The notes under the pieces were generated by a model that worked only from the letters and a program-made list of their open reading frames with translations, was not told the DNA's origin and ran no database searches. A stretch of 8,919 bases of DNA from JAAYCB01 sp012744395 (GTDB taxonomy: Bacteria; Planctomycetota; Planctomycetia; Pirellulales; Thermoguttaceae), in the NCBI GenBank assembly GCA_028703175.1, contig JAQVNJ010000180.1, positions 1 through 8,919 on the forward strand. The letters run 5' to 3'. The number at the start of each line of letters is the position of its first letter. The first letter of the stretch is position 1. The translations under genes were made by a program, and so were the position numbers. Shown in pieces: positions 1-5,490 of the stretch.

Positions 1-521
1 GCACCTGTTGCCCCGGGGCGAGCCTGCTGGACGCCAACGAGGCGGTCCTCAAGCCGCTCTACCGGGCCCAGGTCGAGCGGAAGGACTGGCTGCGGGCGAA
101 TGGGGCGGGGATGGATTTGTGGGGGGGTGCGTGGTCGCCCGCAGGAGACGAGGAAAACAAGGGAAGCCGTGAACCGGAGCACTCGCTAACACGGAGACTG
201 GAATCACGTGGGGTTCCGTTCGTGCGCGGTTTCGGCGGACGTTGCGCCGGTGACTTCCGAGTACCACGTTTTTCATCCGTTGTGGCACTGCGGTTCCTTG
301 CGCAGGTGAGCGGATTCTCCCGCTGGCTGCCCCCCGGCCTGCTCTCCTTTCCGACCCCGCCCCTTCGCGGCAATTGTCCAGGCGGCAACCGTCCGATAGA
401 ATTCCCAGGATGGACGCGGCCGTTCAGCGGGTATGTGCGCCGCGGCGCAGCTGAACGGGGTTTGTCGTCCATCGGCGCGCGACGAGCGACGACAATTCAT
501 ATCTTGTCCGATGTATGCTGA
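1..521 (+). CDS. 3' end of an unrecognised gene, real stop uncertain
   Basis: The frame starting at base 3 is open from the window edge to a stop at 519-521. Only the first 35-40 codons look coding: they end mostly in G or C and give a plausible mixed helix (LLDANEAVLKPLYRAQ, then VERKDWLRANGAG). After a run of seven G (121-127) the codon use and amino-acid make-up become random, rich in Arg, Pro and Gly. The real gene probably ends soon after base 110, perhaps through a frame change at the G run, where the other two frames stop near 171 and 189. I do not recognise the family. Bases 130-419 hold no convincing gene on either strand. Confidence 0.3.
   Translation, partial: TCCPGASLLDANEAVLKPLYRAQVERKDWLRANGAGMDLWGGAWSPAGDEENKGSREPEHSLTRRLESRGVPFVRGFGGRCAGDFRVPRFSSVVALRFLAQVSGFSRWLPPGLLSFPTPPLRGNCPGGNRPIEFPGWTRPFSGYVRRGAAERGLSSIGARRATTIHILSDVC
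420..458. repeat. imperfect hairpin / inverted repeat
   Basis: A perfect 9-bp inverted repeat, CCGTTCAGC (420-428) and GCTGAACGG (450-458), encloses a 14-base palindrome TGCGCCGCGGCGCA (436-449). Together they can fold as a 9-bp outer stem, a one-sided 7-base bulge (429-435) and a 5-bp inner stem with a CGCG loop. GGTTTGTCG follows on the plus strand, which is a poor U-tract. It lies about 70 bases before the module at 526. It could be an operator, a terminator of the upstream gene or a structured RNA; the sequence does not decide. Confidence 0.5.
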
Positions 522-525
522 GGAC

Positions 526-891
526 ATGAACAGGACGATTCGCACCGGCTTCGATTCCGAACGCAGACTGACCCTCGATCAAGAAAGCGATCGCGGCGTC
601 ATCCTCGATGCCACGCCAGCGGAACGTGTGGCCATGGTCTGGCCAATCACAGCGAGCTGCTGGGCGTTCGTGCCGAGAGTGGGGGAACATGCTGAACGAG
701 AATTTCAGAGACATGTTGACTGCCTTCAGCGAGGCCGGAGCGGACTACTTATTGATCGGCGCCTACGCGATGGCGGCTCACGGATGTCCGAGCGACCGCC
801 GACATTGACATTTGGGTTCGCCCGACTGAAGACAACGCGCGGCGCGTGTGGGCGGCGTTGCAGAATTTCGGCGCCCCTCTTTCCAAGGTAA
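526..891 (+). CDS. short leader protein of a nucleotidyltransferase module
   Basis: The frame opens at 433; I prefer the ATG at 526 (an in-frame ATG at 511 is also possible) because the protein then begins MNRTIRTGFDSE, like the short proteins that precede small nucleotidyltransferases in planctomycetes. A GAGGA lies only one base before this ATG, too close to be a good ribosome site. The recognisable part is residues 1 to about 60, with a conserved-looking core ATPAERVAMVWPITASCWAF. The frame runs on to 891 and overlaps the next gene by about 200 bases, which is unlikely to be all real. A TGA in another frame at 693-695 overlaps the ATG of the next gene, so a frameshift near the end of this gene is possible. 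By analogy it would be the antitoxin-like or partner subunit; no function is shown. Confidence 0.4.
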   Translation: MNRTIRTGFDSERRLTLDQESDRGVILDATPAERVAMVWPITASCWAFVPRVGEHAEREFQRHVDCLQRGRSGLLIDRRLRDGGSRMSERPPTLTFGFARLKTTRGACGRRCRISAPLFPR

Positions 892-1136
892 CACCAGAAG
901 ACTTCTTCGCTCCGGATGTCGTGTACCAGATCGGCATACCGTCGCAGCGGATTGACATCCTTACGTCGATATCAGGTGTTGATTTTGATGATGCCTGGCC
1001 CGATCGGTTGATTGTTCCCATCGACGACTTGTCCGTGCCCGTGATTGGGCTCCGACAACTCTATGCCAACAAGCTTGCTTCAGGGCGCGACAAAGACCAG
1101 CAAGATGCGATGATCTTGAAGGAACTGATCGGATAG
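689..1136 (+). pseudogene. minimal nucleotidyltransferase (AbiEii/MNT-like), frameshifted
   Basis: Two reading frames join into one protein of about 149 residues. The first (ATG 689) begins MLNENFRDMLTAFSEAGADY, then LLIGAYAMAAHGCP, and hits a stop at 806-808. The second continues from about 792 with ATADIDIWVRPTEDNARR and ends at the TAG at 1134-1136. The joined protein shows the nucleotidyltransferase core: a GAYAMAAHG strand-helix, the metal-binding DID motif and a C-terminal NKLASGRDKDQQDA motif typical of the family. The break lies between HGCP and ATADID. Restoring two bases (CG) after CCG at 788-790 gives the family-typical HGCPRATADIDIWV. As read, the catalytic aspartates are out of frame with the start, so it is a pseudogene or a sequencing error. 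Such proteins act with the small upstream partner as toxin-antitoxin-like modules; that role here is inferred. Confidence 0.78.
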
Positions 1137-1190
1137 TCGACGGCTCCTTGCCCGGATCGGTTGGCCGAGTAGAATGGCAATTCCCTCCCA

Positions 1191-1241
1191 ACGTGTGGGA
1201 CGACCCGCACGTTTCTCAACTCCGGTGGGGACGACCCTGCC
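1191..1241 (+). promoter_or_regulatory. guanidine-II (mini-ykkC) riboswitch
   Basis: Two hairpins with identical ACGA loops stand in tandem. Hairpin 1: stem 1191-1199/1204-1212, 9 bp with one G-U, loop 1200-1203. Hairpin 2: stem 1224-1230/1235-1241, 7 bp with two G-U, loop 1231-1234. An 11-base linker separates them. Both have GGG-ACGA-CCC at the tip, which is the guanidine-II signature; in this class the two ACGR loops kiss and bind guanidinium. The next gene is the exporter of that ligand, so architecture and context agree. Confidence 0.93.
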
Positions 1242-1244
1242 ACA

Positions 1245-1261
1245 AACGCCGAAGGTGCGTT
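1245..1261 (+). promoter_or_regulatory. Shine-Dalgarno site of gdx, within the expression platform
   Basis: GAAGG (1251-1255) lies six bases before the ATG at 1262. It sits in the loop of a small local hairpin (AACGC 1245-1249 with GCGTT 1257-1261). The same region can instead pair with the 3' arm of riboswitch hairpin 1: CGCAC (1206-1210) with GTGCG (1255-1259), extended by 1212-1214 with 1251-1253 across one G-G mismatch. That pairing would hide the ribosome site unless guanidinium stabilises hairpin 1. The pairings are seen; the switching model is inferred. Confidence 0.6.
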
Positions 1262-1579
1262 ATGGCATTTGTGTTTCTGCTGATCGCCGCTCTGTTTGAG
1301 GTCGCCTGGGCGGTGGGCCTGAAGTACGCCCAGGGGTTCACGAAGTTGTGGCCAAGCCTGCTGACGATCACCGCAATGGTGATCAGCATGGCGTTTCTGG
1401 CGTTGGCCGTCCGCACGATCCCGGTTGGGACGGGTTACGCCGTCTGGACGGGCATCGGAGCGGTTGGAACGGCGATTCTTGGCATCGTCCTGTTCGGCGA
1501 GCCGGTGACGGCCGCCCGCGTGGTCTGCCTGTTGTTGATTGTCGCCGGCGTGATCGGCCTGAAGCTTTCCGCCTCATAG
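1262..1579 (+). CDS. gdx: guanidinium exporter Gdx/SugE (small multidrug resistance family)
   Basis: A 105-residue protein of the normal length for the family, with four membrane helices at about 2-21, 30-50, 56-77 and 84-101. It exports guanidinium across the inner membrane in exchange for protons, as an antiparallel dimer. The residues known to form the binding site in Gdx proteins are present: Glu13, Trp16, Ser42, Tyr59 and Trp62, in the typical contexts LFEVAWAVGLKYAQGF and PVGTGYAVWTGIGAVG. The GLKYAQGF and IGLKLS stretches favour the Gdx/SugE branch over the polyaromatic-cation exporter branch (EmrE/QacE). The frame is open back to 1148, but the ATG at 1262 gives the family N-terminus and has GAAGG six bases upstream. 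The guanidine-II hairpins directly upstream support both start and function. The gene appears to stand alone. Confidence 0.96.
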   Translation: MAFVFLLIAALFEVAWAVGLKYAQGFTKLWPSLLTITAMVISMAFLALAVRTIPVGTGYAVWTGIGAVGTAILGIVLFGEPVTAARVVCLLLIVAGVIGLKLSAS

Positions 1580-1715
1580 CCGGTGGCCCCCGCCTTGTGG
1601 TGAGCGAGGAGCCGACCCGGCTCGTCCATCAGCCGTTCGTTCCCTCGAAGCGGAACGGAGAGCACGGACCCGAGTTTGGCCAGGCTTACGCTTCGGGCTG
1701 CGATGTCGAACGATC

Positions 1716-1733
1716 GGCGGCTCAACAGCCGCC
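1716..1733. repeat. perfect 7-bp hairpin
   Basis: GGCGGCT (1716-1722) and AGCCGCC (1727-1733) flank a CAAC loop. There is no T-tract on either side in the right place. It may support transcription stop between the converging gdx and tRNA-Met units. The rest of 1580-1747 shows no gene. Confidence 0.4.
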
Positions 1734-1747
1734 AAGAAACGACAGAA

Positions 1748-1766
1748 CCCCTTGTTGCGCAAGGGG
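1748..1766 (-). terminator. likely terminator of the tRNA-Met gene
   Basis: CCCCTTG (1748-1754) and CAAGGGG (1760-1766) form a 7-bp stem with a five-base loop. Read on the minus strand, downstream of the tRNA, it is followed by TTCTGTCGTTTCTT, a partly interrupted T-rich tail. Its place, about 50 bases beyond the mature tRNA end, fits a factor-independent terminator. Confidence 0.5.
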
Positions 1767-1783
1767 CTCGGCCTGAATTGGCG

Positions 1784-1798
1784 GGTTCCGGCGGAACC
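1784..1798. repeat. short hairpin in the tRNA 3' trailer
   Basis: GGTTCC and GGAACC form a 6-bp stem around GGC, extendable by a G-U and a C-G pair (1782/1800). It lies between the tRNA 3' end and the terminator hairpin and would be part of the precursor trailer. Confidence 0.35.
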
Positions 1799-1814
1799 TG
1801 GCCGGAATCATTAG

Positions 1815-1888
<74 letters not shown>

Positions 1889-1892
1889 ATTT

Positions 1893-1931
1893 TGGCACCG
1901 GAGCGATGGGATCGAACCCTCACGACCAGTG
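1893..1931 (-). other. tRNA 3'-half fragment
   Basis: Four bases upstream of tRNA-Met, in the same direction, lies a stretch reading GGTCGTGAGGGTTCGATCCC and then ATCGCTCCGGTGCCA. This looks like a variable loop, a T arm (GAGGG-TTCGATC-CCATC, one mismatched pair) and an acceptor 3' strand ending in GCCA. No matching 5' half, D arm or anticodon arm precedes it; an AT-rich promoter region does. It is probably a remnant of another tRNA, left by a deletion, a tandem-gene collapse or integration at a tRNA. Confidence 0.55.
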
Positions 1932-1940
1932 CAAATTGTT

Positions 1941-1968
1941 ATTTTACCATCTTTTCGGCCAAGGTCGA
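1941..1968 (-). promoter_or_regulatory. promoter of the tRNA-Met gene
   Basis: On the minus strand TAAAAT (1941-1946), one base off the -10 consensus, lies 16 bases after TCGACC (1963-1968), a weak -35. The surrounding AT-rich patch is unusual for this window. Transcription would start near 1934, putting the tRNA-like fragment in a leader of about 45 bases before the mature tRNA. Confidence 0.5.
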
Positions 1969-2115
1969 GCCCCGCATGAGAGTTTTTCGCCGCCACCGCC
2001 CGGGCTGCTCCCGCCGAGTCCATGCGTGGCGCGGCGCGATTCGCAACTCTTTGGCTGCAACGGCCTTTCGCTTGTCCAGTCCACCCCGTGCTGGTAGAGT
2101 GGAGAAGGAGTACGG
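1969..2115. other. intergenic, nothing clear
   Basis: This lies between the divergent tRNA promoter and the promoter of the toroid gene. The frames across it give low-complexity Arg/Pro/Gly-rich translations and no ribosome site. I see no gene, repeat or RNA here. Confidence 0.5.
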
Positions 2116-2121
2116 TATAAT
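2116..2121 (+). promoter_or_regulatory. -10 element of the toroid-gene promoter
   Basis: A perfect TATAAT sits 110 bases before the GTG start at 2232. The -35 region 16-18 bases upstream (TGGTAG / GGTAGA at 2092-2098) is weak. Transcription would begin near 2128 and leave a GC-rich leader of about 100 bases. Confidence 0.45.
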
Positions 2122-2231
2122 TCGGGCGGAGCTGCCGATAACGGCCGCGGCCCCTCGGGATTGCGACGCGTCGGCAGCGGAGGCCGGTTTGCCAGGTGCG
2201 CGGGTCCACACCGGACAGAGGAGACTGAATC

Positions 2232-3872
2232 GTGGCCCTCCCCAATTCCCCCAAACAGGCGGCGGGTCAGCCACTGGTTGGCGGGTTTTCGACGAGTCCC
2301 CCCCAGCCGGCCCGTCCCTTTGCCGATCAGGATCGAGTGCCGGGGGGCGCTTCTTCCTCTGAATCAGGTTCCGGTGGTGGCAATCTGCCGTTTGGGTTCG
2401 CGCGGCAGGATGGCGGGGCGGGCGCGGCGGAGGCGGTCCCGGTCGAAACGGTGGAACTGCCCGAGGAGGACATCCAGACCCTGGCCCTGAAGAACGCGCC
2501 TCCGTGGTTGATCAGCGCCGTGTTTCACATGCTGGTGATGATCATCCTGGCGCTGGCCCTGTTCCCGGCGCTGGTCAACAACCAGATCGACCTGGAAGCC
2601 GTGTACGCCGAGCAGTTGGGCGATCAGCTCGAGTTCGATTCGCCGCTGGCCGGCACGGACCTGGAGGCTGTCGAAGAGCCGATCATCACGCCCGACGACC
2701 TCCAACTGGTCGACGATCCGTTCGCCGCCGCGCCGGAACTCGACGTGGACGTGCTCGGCGGGACAACCGCCTCGCACCCGGTCGACGCGGCGGCGATCGG
2801 GGTGGCCCTGAACGGGCGGGAACCCGGCATGAAGAAGGCCCTGCTGGCGGCCTACGGAGGCACCGCGCTGACCAGCAAGAGCGTCGCCGACGGGCTCAAG
2901 TGGCTCGCCAGGCAGCAGCAGAAGGACGGGTCCTGGAGCCTCGTCGGCCCCTACGCCGACGGGGCAGTCGACGAAAATCGCGAGGCCGCCACCGCGATGG
3001 CCCTGTTGGCCTTCCAGGGCGACGGCAACACGGCCGAGCGCGGCGAACACCAGAAGAATGTCGAGCGCGGCTGGTACTACCTGATGCGGCAGCAGGACGC
3101 CGATGGCTGCTTCTTCCGCGAGGGGAATTTCAGCCACCGCTTCTACACCCAGGGGATGGCGACGATCGCCGTCTGCGAGCTCTACGCAATGACCAAGAGC
3201 GAGCCGCTCCGCGCTACCTACCGCGAGCCGGCCGAGCGGGCGGTGGCCTACTGCCTGAAGAGCCAGTCGCCCGTCGGCGGCTGGAAATACACCCCCAACG
3301 GGCAGAGCGACGTCTCCGTGACCGGGTGGATCCTGATGGGGCTGCAGAGCGCCCGGATGGCCGGGCTCGAAGTCCCCCAGGCGAACCTCGACAAGGTCAG
3401 CGCGTTTCTCGACGCGGCCGGGCAGAACGGCGGCAGCCGCTATCCGTACGAAATCCGCGGCGAGCCGACCCGGGCGATGACGGCCGAAGGCCTCCTCTGC
3501 CGCCAGTTCCTCGGCTGGAAGCGGAACAATCCGGCCCTGGTCGACGGCGTCCATTGGCTGCTCGAGCCGGAGAACCGCCTCAGCTTCGAGGACGATCGCG
3601 ACGTTTACTACTGGTACTACGCCAGCCAGGTAATGCACCACATGGAAGGGGAGCCGTGGGAGAAGTGGAATGGCGTGATGCGGCAGGCCGTGCCGGAAAA
3701 CCAAGTCAAGGAGGGCCGAGAGGCCGGCAGTTGGGACCCGATGAAGCCCAGCGAGGACGAGTGGGCCCGCCACGGAGGCCGGCTCTACGTGACCTGCCTG
3801 TCGCTCTACCTGCTCGAAGTCTACTACCGCCACCTGCCGCTGTACACGAACGTGTACATGTATTTGCAGTAG
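2232..3872 (+). CDS. membrane-anchored prenyltransferase/squalene-oxidase-repeat protein
   Basis: A 546-residue protein. Start: GTG at 2232 with GAGGAG (2218-2223) eight bases upstream. Residues 1-80 are Pro/Gly/Ser-rich and probably disordered and cytoplasmic. Residues 91-113 are one membrane helix (FHMLVMIILALALFPALV). An acidic linker follows (about 118-175), then an alpha/alpha-toroid domain (about 205-540) of repeats like those of squalene-hopene cyclases and protein prenyltransferases. Repeat signatures include LKWLARQQQKDGSW (222-235), LMRQQDADGCF (284-294) and CLKSQSPVGGW (341-351). I see no DXDD acid motif of squalene-hopene cyclase, so triterpene cyclisation is unlikely. Planctomycetes carry several such proteins with unknown roles; a binding or scaffold role outside the membrane is inferred. 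The AAA ATPase gene follows in the same direction after 93 bases. Confidence 0.85.
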   Translation: MALPNSPKQAAGQPLVGGFSTSPPQPARPFADQDRVPGGASSSESGSGGGNLPFGFARQDGGAGAAEAVPVETVELPEEDIQTLALKNAPPWLISAVFHMLVMIILALALFPALVNNQIDLEAVYAEQLGDQLEFDSPLAGTDLEAVEEPIITPDDLQLVDDPFAAAPELDVDVLGGTTASHPVDAAAIGVALNGREPGMKKALLAAYGGTALTSKSVADGLKWLARQQQKDGSWSLVGPYADGAVDENREAATAMALLAFQGDGNTAERGEHQKNVERGWYYLMRQQDADGCFFREGNFSHRFYTQGMATIAVCELYAMTKSEPLRATYREPAERAVAYCLKSQSPVGGWKYTPNGQSDVSVTGWILMGLQSARMAGLEVPQANLDKVSAFLDAAGQNGGSRYPYEIRGEPTRAMTAEGLLCRQFLGWKRNNPALVDGVHWLLEPENRLSFEDDRDVYYWYYASQVMHHMEGEPWEKWNGVMRQAVPENQVKEGREAGSWDPMKPSEDEWARHGGRLYVTCLSLYLLEVYYRHLPLYTNVYMYLQ

Positions 3873-3965
3873 GCACAAGCAGCCAACCACGCGCCGAGCG
3901 AGCCTCGGCAATCGGCGGTTCGGCGGCGGTTCGGCCGGCCGCCGCGGCGCCGCGGGCGTGACGCG

Positions 3966-5453
3966 ATGAACAAGCACGAACTGGAACTGCTGATCCGGGC
4001 GAAGAATCCGATCGTCTCCATCGAGACGCCGGACGAGCGGCGGGCCGTCCGCGTGGTTCGCGAGGTGGTCCGCAAGATGAGCCTGCCCCTGGCCGAGTGG
4101 TCGGTCACCGAGGGGCTCGCCCCGGCCCCGCCGGCGGCCCAGGGCCTGCTGGTCAAGCCGGGGGCCGTGTTGCCCGCCCTGCGGCACCTGCGGGAATCGT
4201 CGTATCCGATCGTCTACCTGTTCAAGGACATCGGCCCACTCTGCAAAGACGCCCAGGTCGCCCGGTTCCTCCGCGACCTGTATTTCTCCGAGGACACGCG
4301 GCTTTGGACCCTCGTCCTGATCGATTCGGCGGGGCTGCCGGCGGAAATCCGCCGGCTGACGGTCCCCTTCGATGTCGGCTGGCCGGACGAGGACGAGATC
4401 AAGCGGGTCGTCGCGGAGACGCTGGCGCGGGCGGAACAGCGCGGGCTGGTGGAGGTCGATGTCCAACTCAGCGAGCGACACATGGACCAGCTCGTGCAGA
4501 TGCTGCGCGGGCTGACGGCGGAGGAGGCGGCGCGGATGGTTGCCGCGGCCCTGCACGACGACAACGTGCTCGACGCCGGCGACTTGGCCCGGGTGATGGA
4601 CGCCAAGCGCAACCGGTTGAAGACCACCGGCTGCCTGGAGACGGTCATCGCCGACGTTTCGCCCGACGAGATCGGGGGGCTGTCGAACCTCAAGCGCTGG
4701 TTGAACCAGCGGCGCGGCGGCTTCAGCGCGGCGGCGCGGAGATACGGGCTCGACCCGCCGCGGGGCATGCTCCTCTTGGGCGTGCAGGGCTGCGGCAAGA
4801 GTCTCTGCGCGAAGGTCGTGGCCAGCGCCTGGCGGATGCCGCTGTTGCGAATGGATCCGGGCGTGCTCTACCAGAAGTTCATCGGAGAGAGCGAGGCGCG
4901 GCTCCGCGAGGCCCTCGCACAGGCCGAGTCGCTCGCCCCGGTCGTCCTCTGGATCGATGAGATCGAGAAGGCCTTCGCCTCGGCCGGCTCCTACTCGGCC
5001 GACGGCGGACTGTCGCAACGGATGTTCGGCACCCTGCTCTCCTGGATGCAGGACCACCGCCATCCGATCTTCATGATTGCCACGGCGAACAACATCAGCG
5101 ACCTGCCGCCGGAACTCGTGCGGAAAGGCCGATTCGACGAGATCTTCTTCATCGACCTGCCCAGCGAGCGCCACCGGCGGTCGATCTTCGGCATCCATCT
5201 CCGCCGGCGGGGGCGCGACCCGAAGGAGTTCGACCTGAAACGCCTGGCCGCGGAAAGCGGCGGGCTGACCGGCGCGGAGATCGAGGAGGCGATCCGTTCG
5301 GGCATGTATTCCGCGTTTGCGGAAGGCAAGCCGTGCACGACCGAGCACGTCATCAGGGCCATCGAGGCCACGCAGCCGCTCTCCGTCGTGATGCGCGAAT
5401 CGATTGAGAATCTGAGGGGCTGGGCCGCCGGACGCTGCGTGCCGGCGGATTGA
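3966..5453 (+). CDS. Ycf46-like AAA ATPase
   Basis: A 495-residue protein. Residues 1-200 resemble the N-terminal domain of Ycf46-type proteins (start MNKHELELLIRAKNPIVSIE), which itself looks like a degenerate ATPase fold. Residues 230-480 are a complete AAA module: Walker A GVQGCGKS (272-279), Walker B VVLWIDE (326-332), sensor 1 IATANN (371-376), arginine fingers around RKGRF (386-390) and the sensor-2 GAEIEEAI helix (436-443). All catalytic residues are intact, so it should hydrolyse ATP as a hexameric ring. There is no signal peptide or membrane helix, so it is cytoplasmic. Family members in cyanobacteria have been linked to inorganic-carbon use, but the substrate is not known. No clear Shine-Dalgarno precedes the ATG. 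The 93-base gap to the toroid gene suggests co-transcription. Confidence 0.88.
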   Translation: MNKHELELLIRAKNPIVSIETPDERRAVRVVREVVRKMSLPLAEWSVTEGLAPAPPAAQGLLVKPGAVLPALRHLRESSYPIVYLFKDIGPLCKDAQVARFLRDLYFSEDTRLWTLVLIDSAGLPAEIRRLTVPFDVGWPDEDEIKRVVAETLARAEQRGLVEVDVQLSERHMDQLVQMLRGLTAEEAARMVAAALHDDNVLDAGDLARVMDAKRNRLKTTGCLETVIADVSPDEIGGLSNLKRWLNQRRGGFSAAARRYGLDPPRGMLLLGVQGCGKSLCAKVVASAWRMPLLRMDPGVLYQKFIGESEARLREALAQAESLAPVVLWIDEIEKAFASAGSYSADGGLSQRMFGTLLSWMQDHRHPIFMIATANNISDLPPELVRKGRFDEIFFIDLPSERHRRSIFGIHLRRRGRDPKEFDLKRLAAESGGLTGAEIEEAIRSGMYSAFAEGKPCTTEHVIRAIEATQPLSVVMRESIENLRGWAAGRCVPAD

Positions 5454-5454
5454 A

Positions 5455-5472
5455 AGCCGGATCGGACCGGCT
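5455..5472. terminator. possible shared terminator hairpin between converging genes
   Basis: AGCCGG (5455-5460) and CCGGCT (5467-5472) form a 6-bp stem with a six-base loop, starting two bases after the ATPase stop and 19 bases beyond the DUF1846 stop. No T-tract follows on either strand, so it would be an atypical terminator. Confidence 0.3.
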
Positions 5473-5490
5473 CCCTCGCCGGCGGCGCCC

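Noticed and set aside
1148..1261. Upstream extension of gdx to base 1148
   Set aside because: It would translate through the riboswitch hairpins and add 38 residues that the family lacks; the ATG at 1262 has the ribosome site.
3920..3955. GC-rich repeats before the ATPase gene
   Set aside because: Short GGCGGC/GCCGCC runs can pair in several ways but give no single convincing hairpin or T-tract, so I do not call a terminator.
2504..3961. 485-codon plus-strand frame inside the toroid gene
   Set aside because: It is an Arg/Gly/Pro-rich out-of-frame shadow with no ribosome site, while the overlapping frame has a membrane helix and family repeats.
2364..5348. 994-codon open frame on the minus strand across two genes
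   Set aside because: It lies antisense to two well-supported plus-strand genes, crosses their intergenic gap and translates to Arg/Pro/Leu/Gly/Asp-rich sequence without domains. In high-GC DNA the antisense frame with G/C at its first positions often lacks stops.
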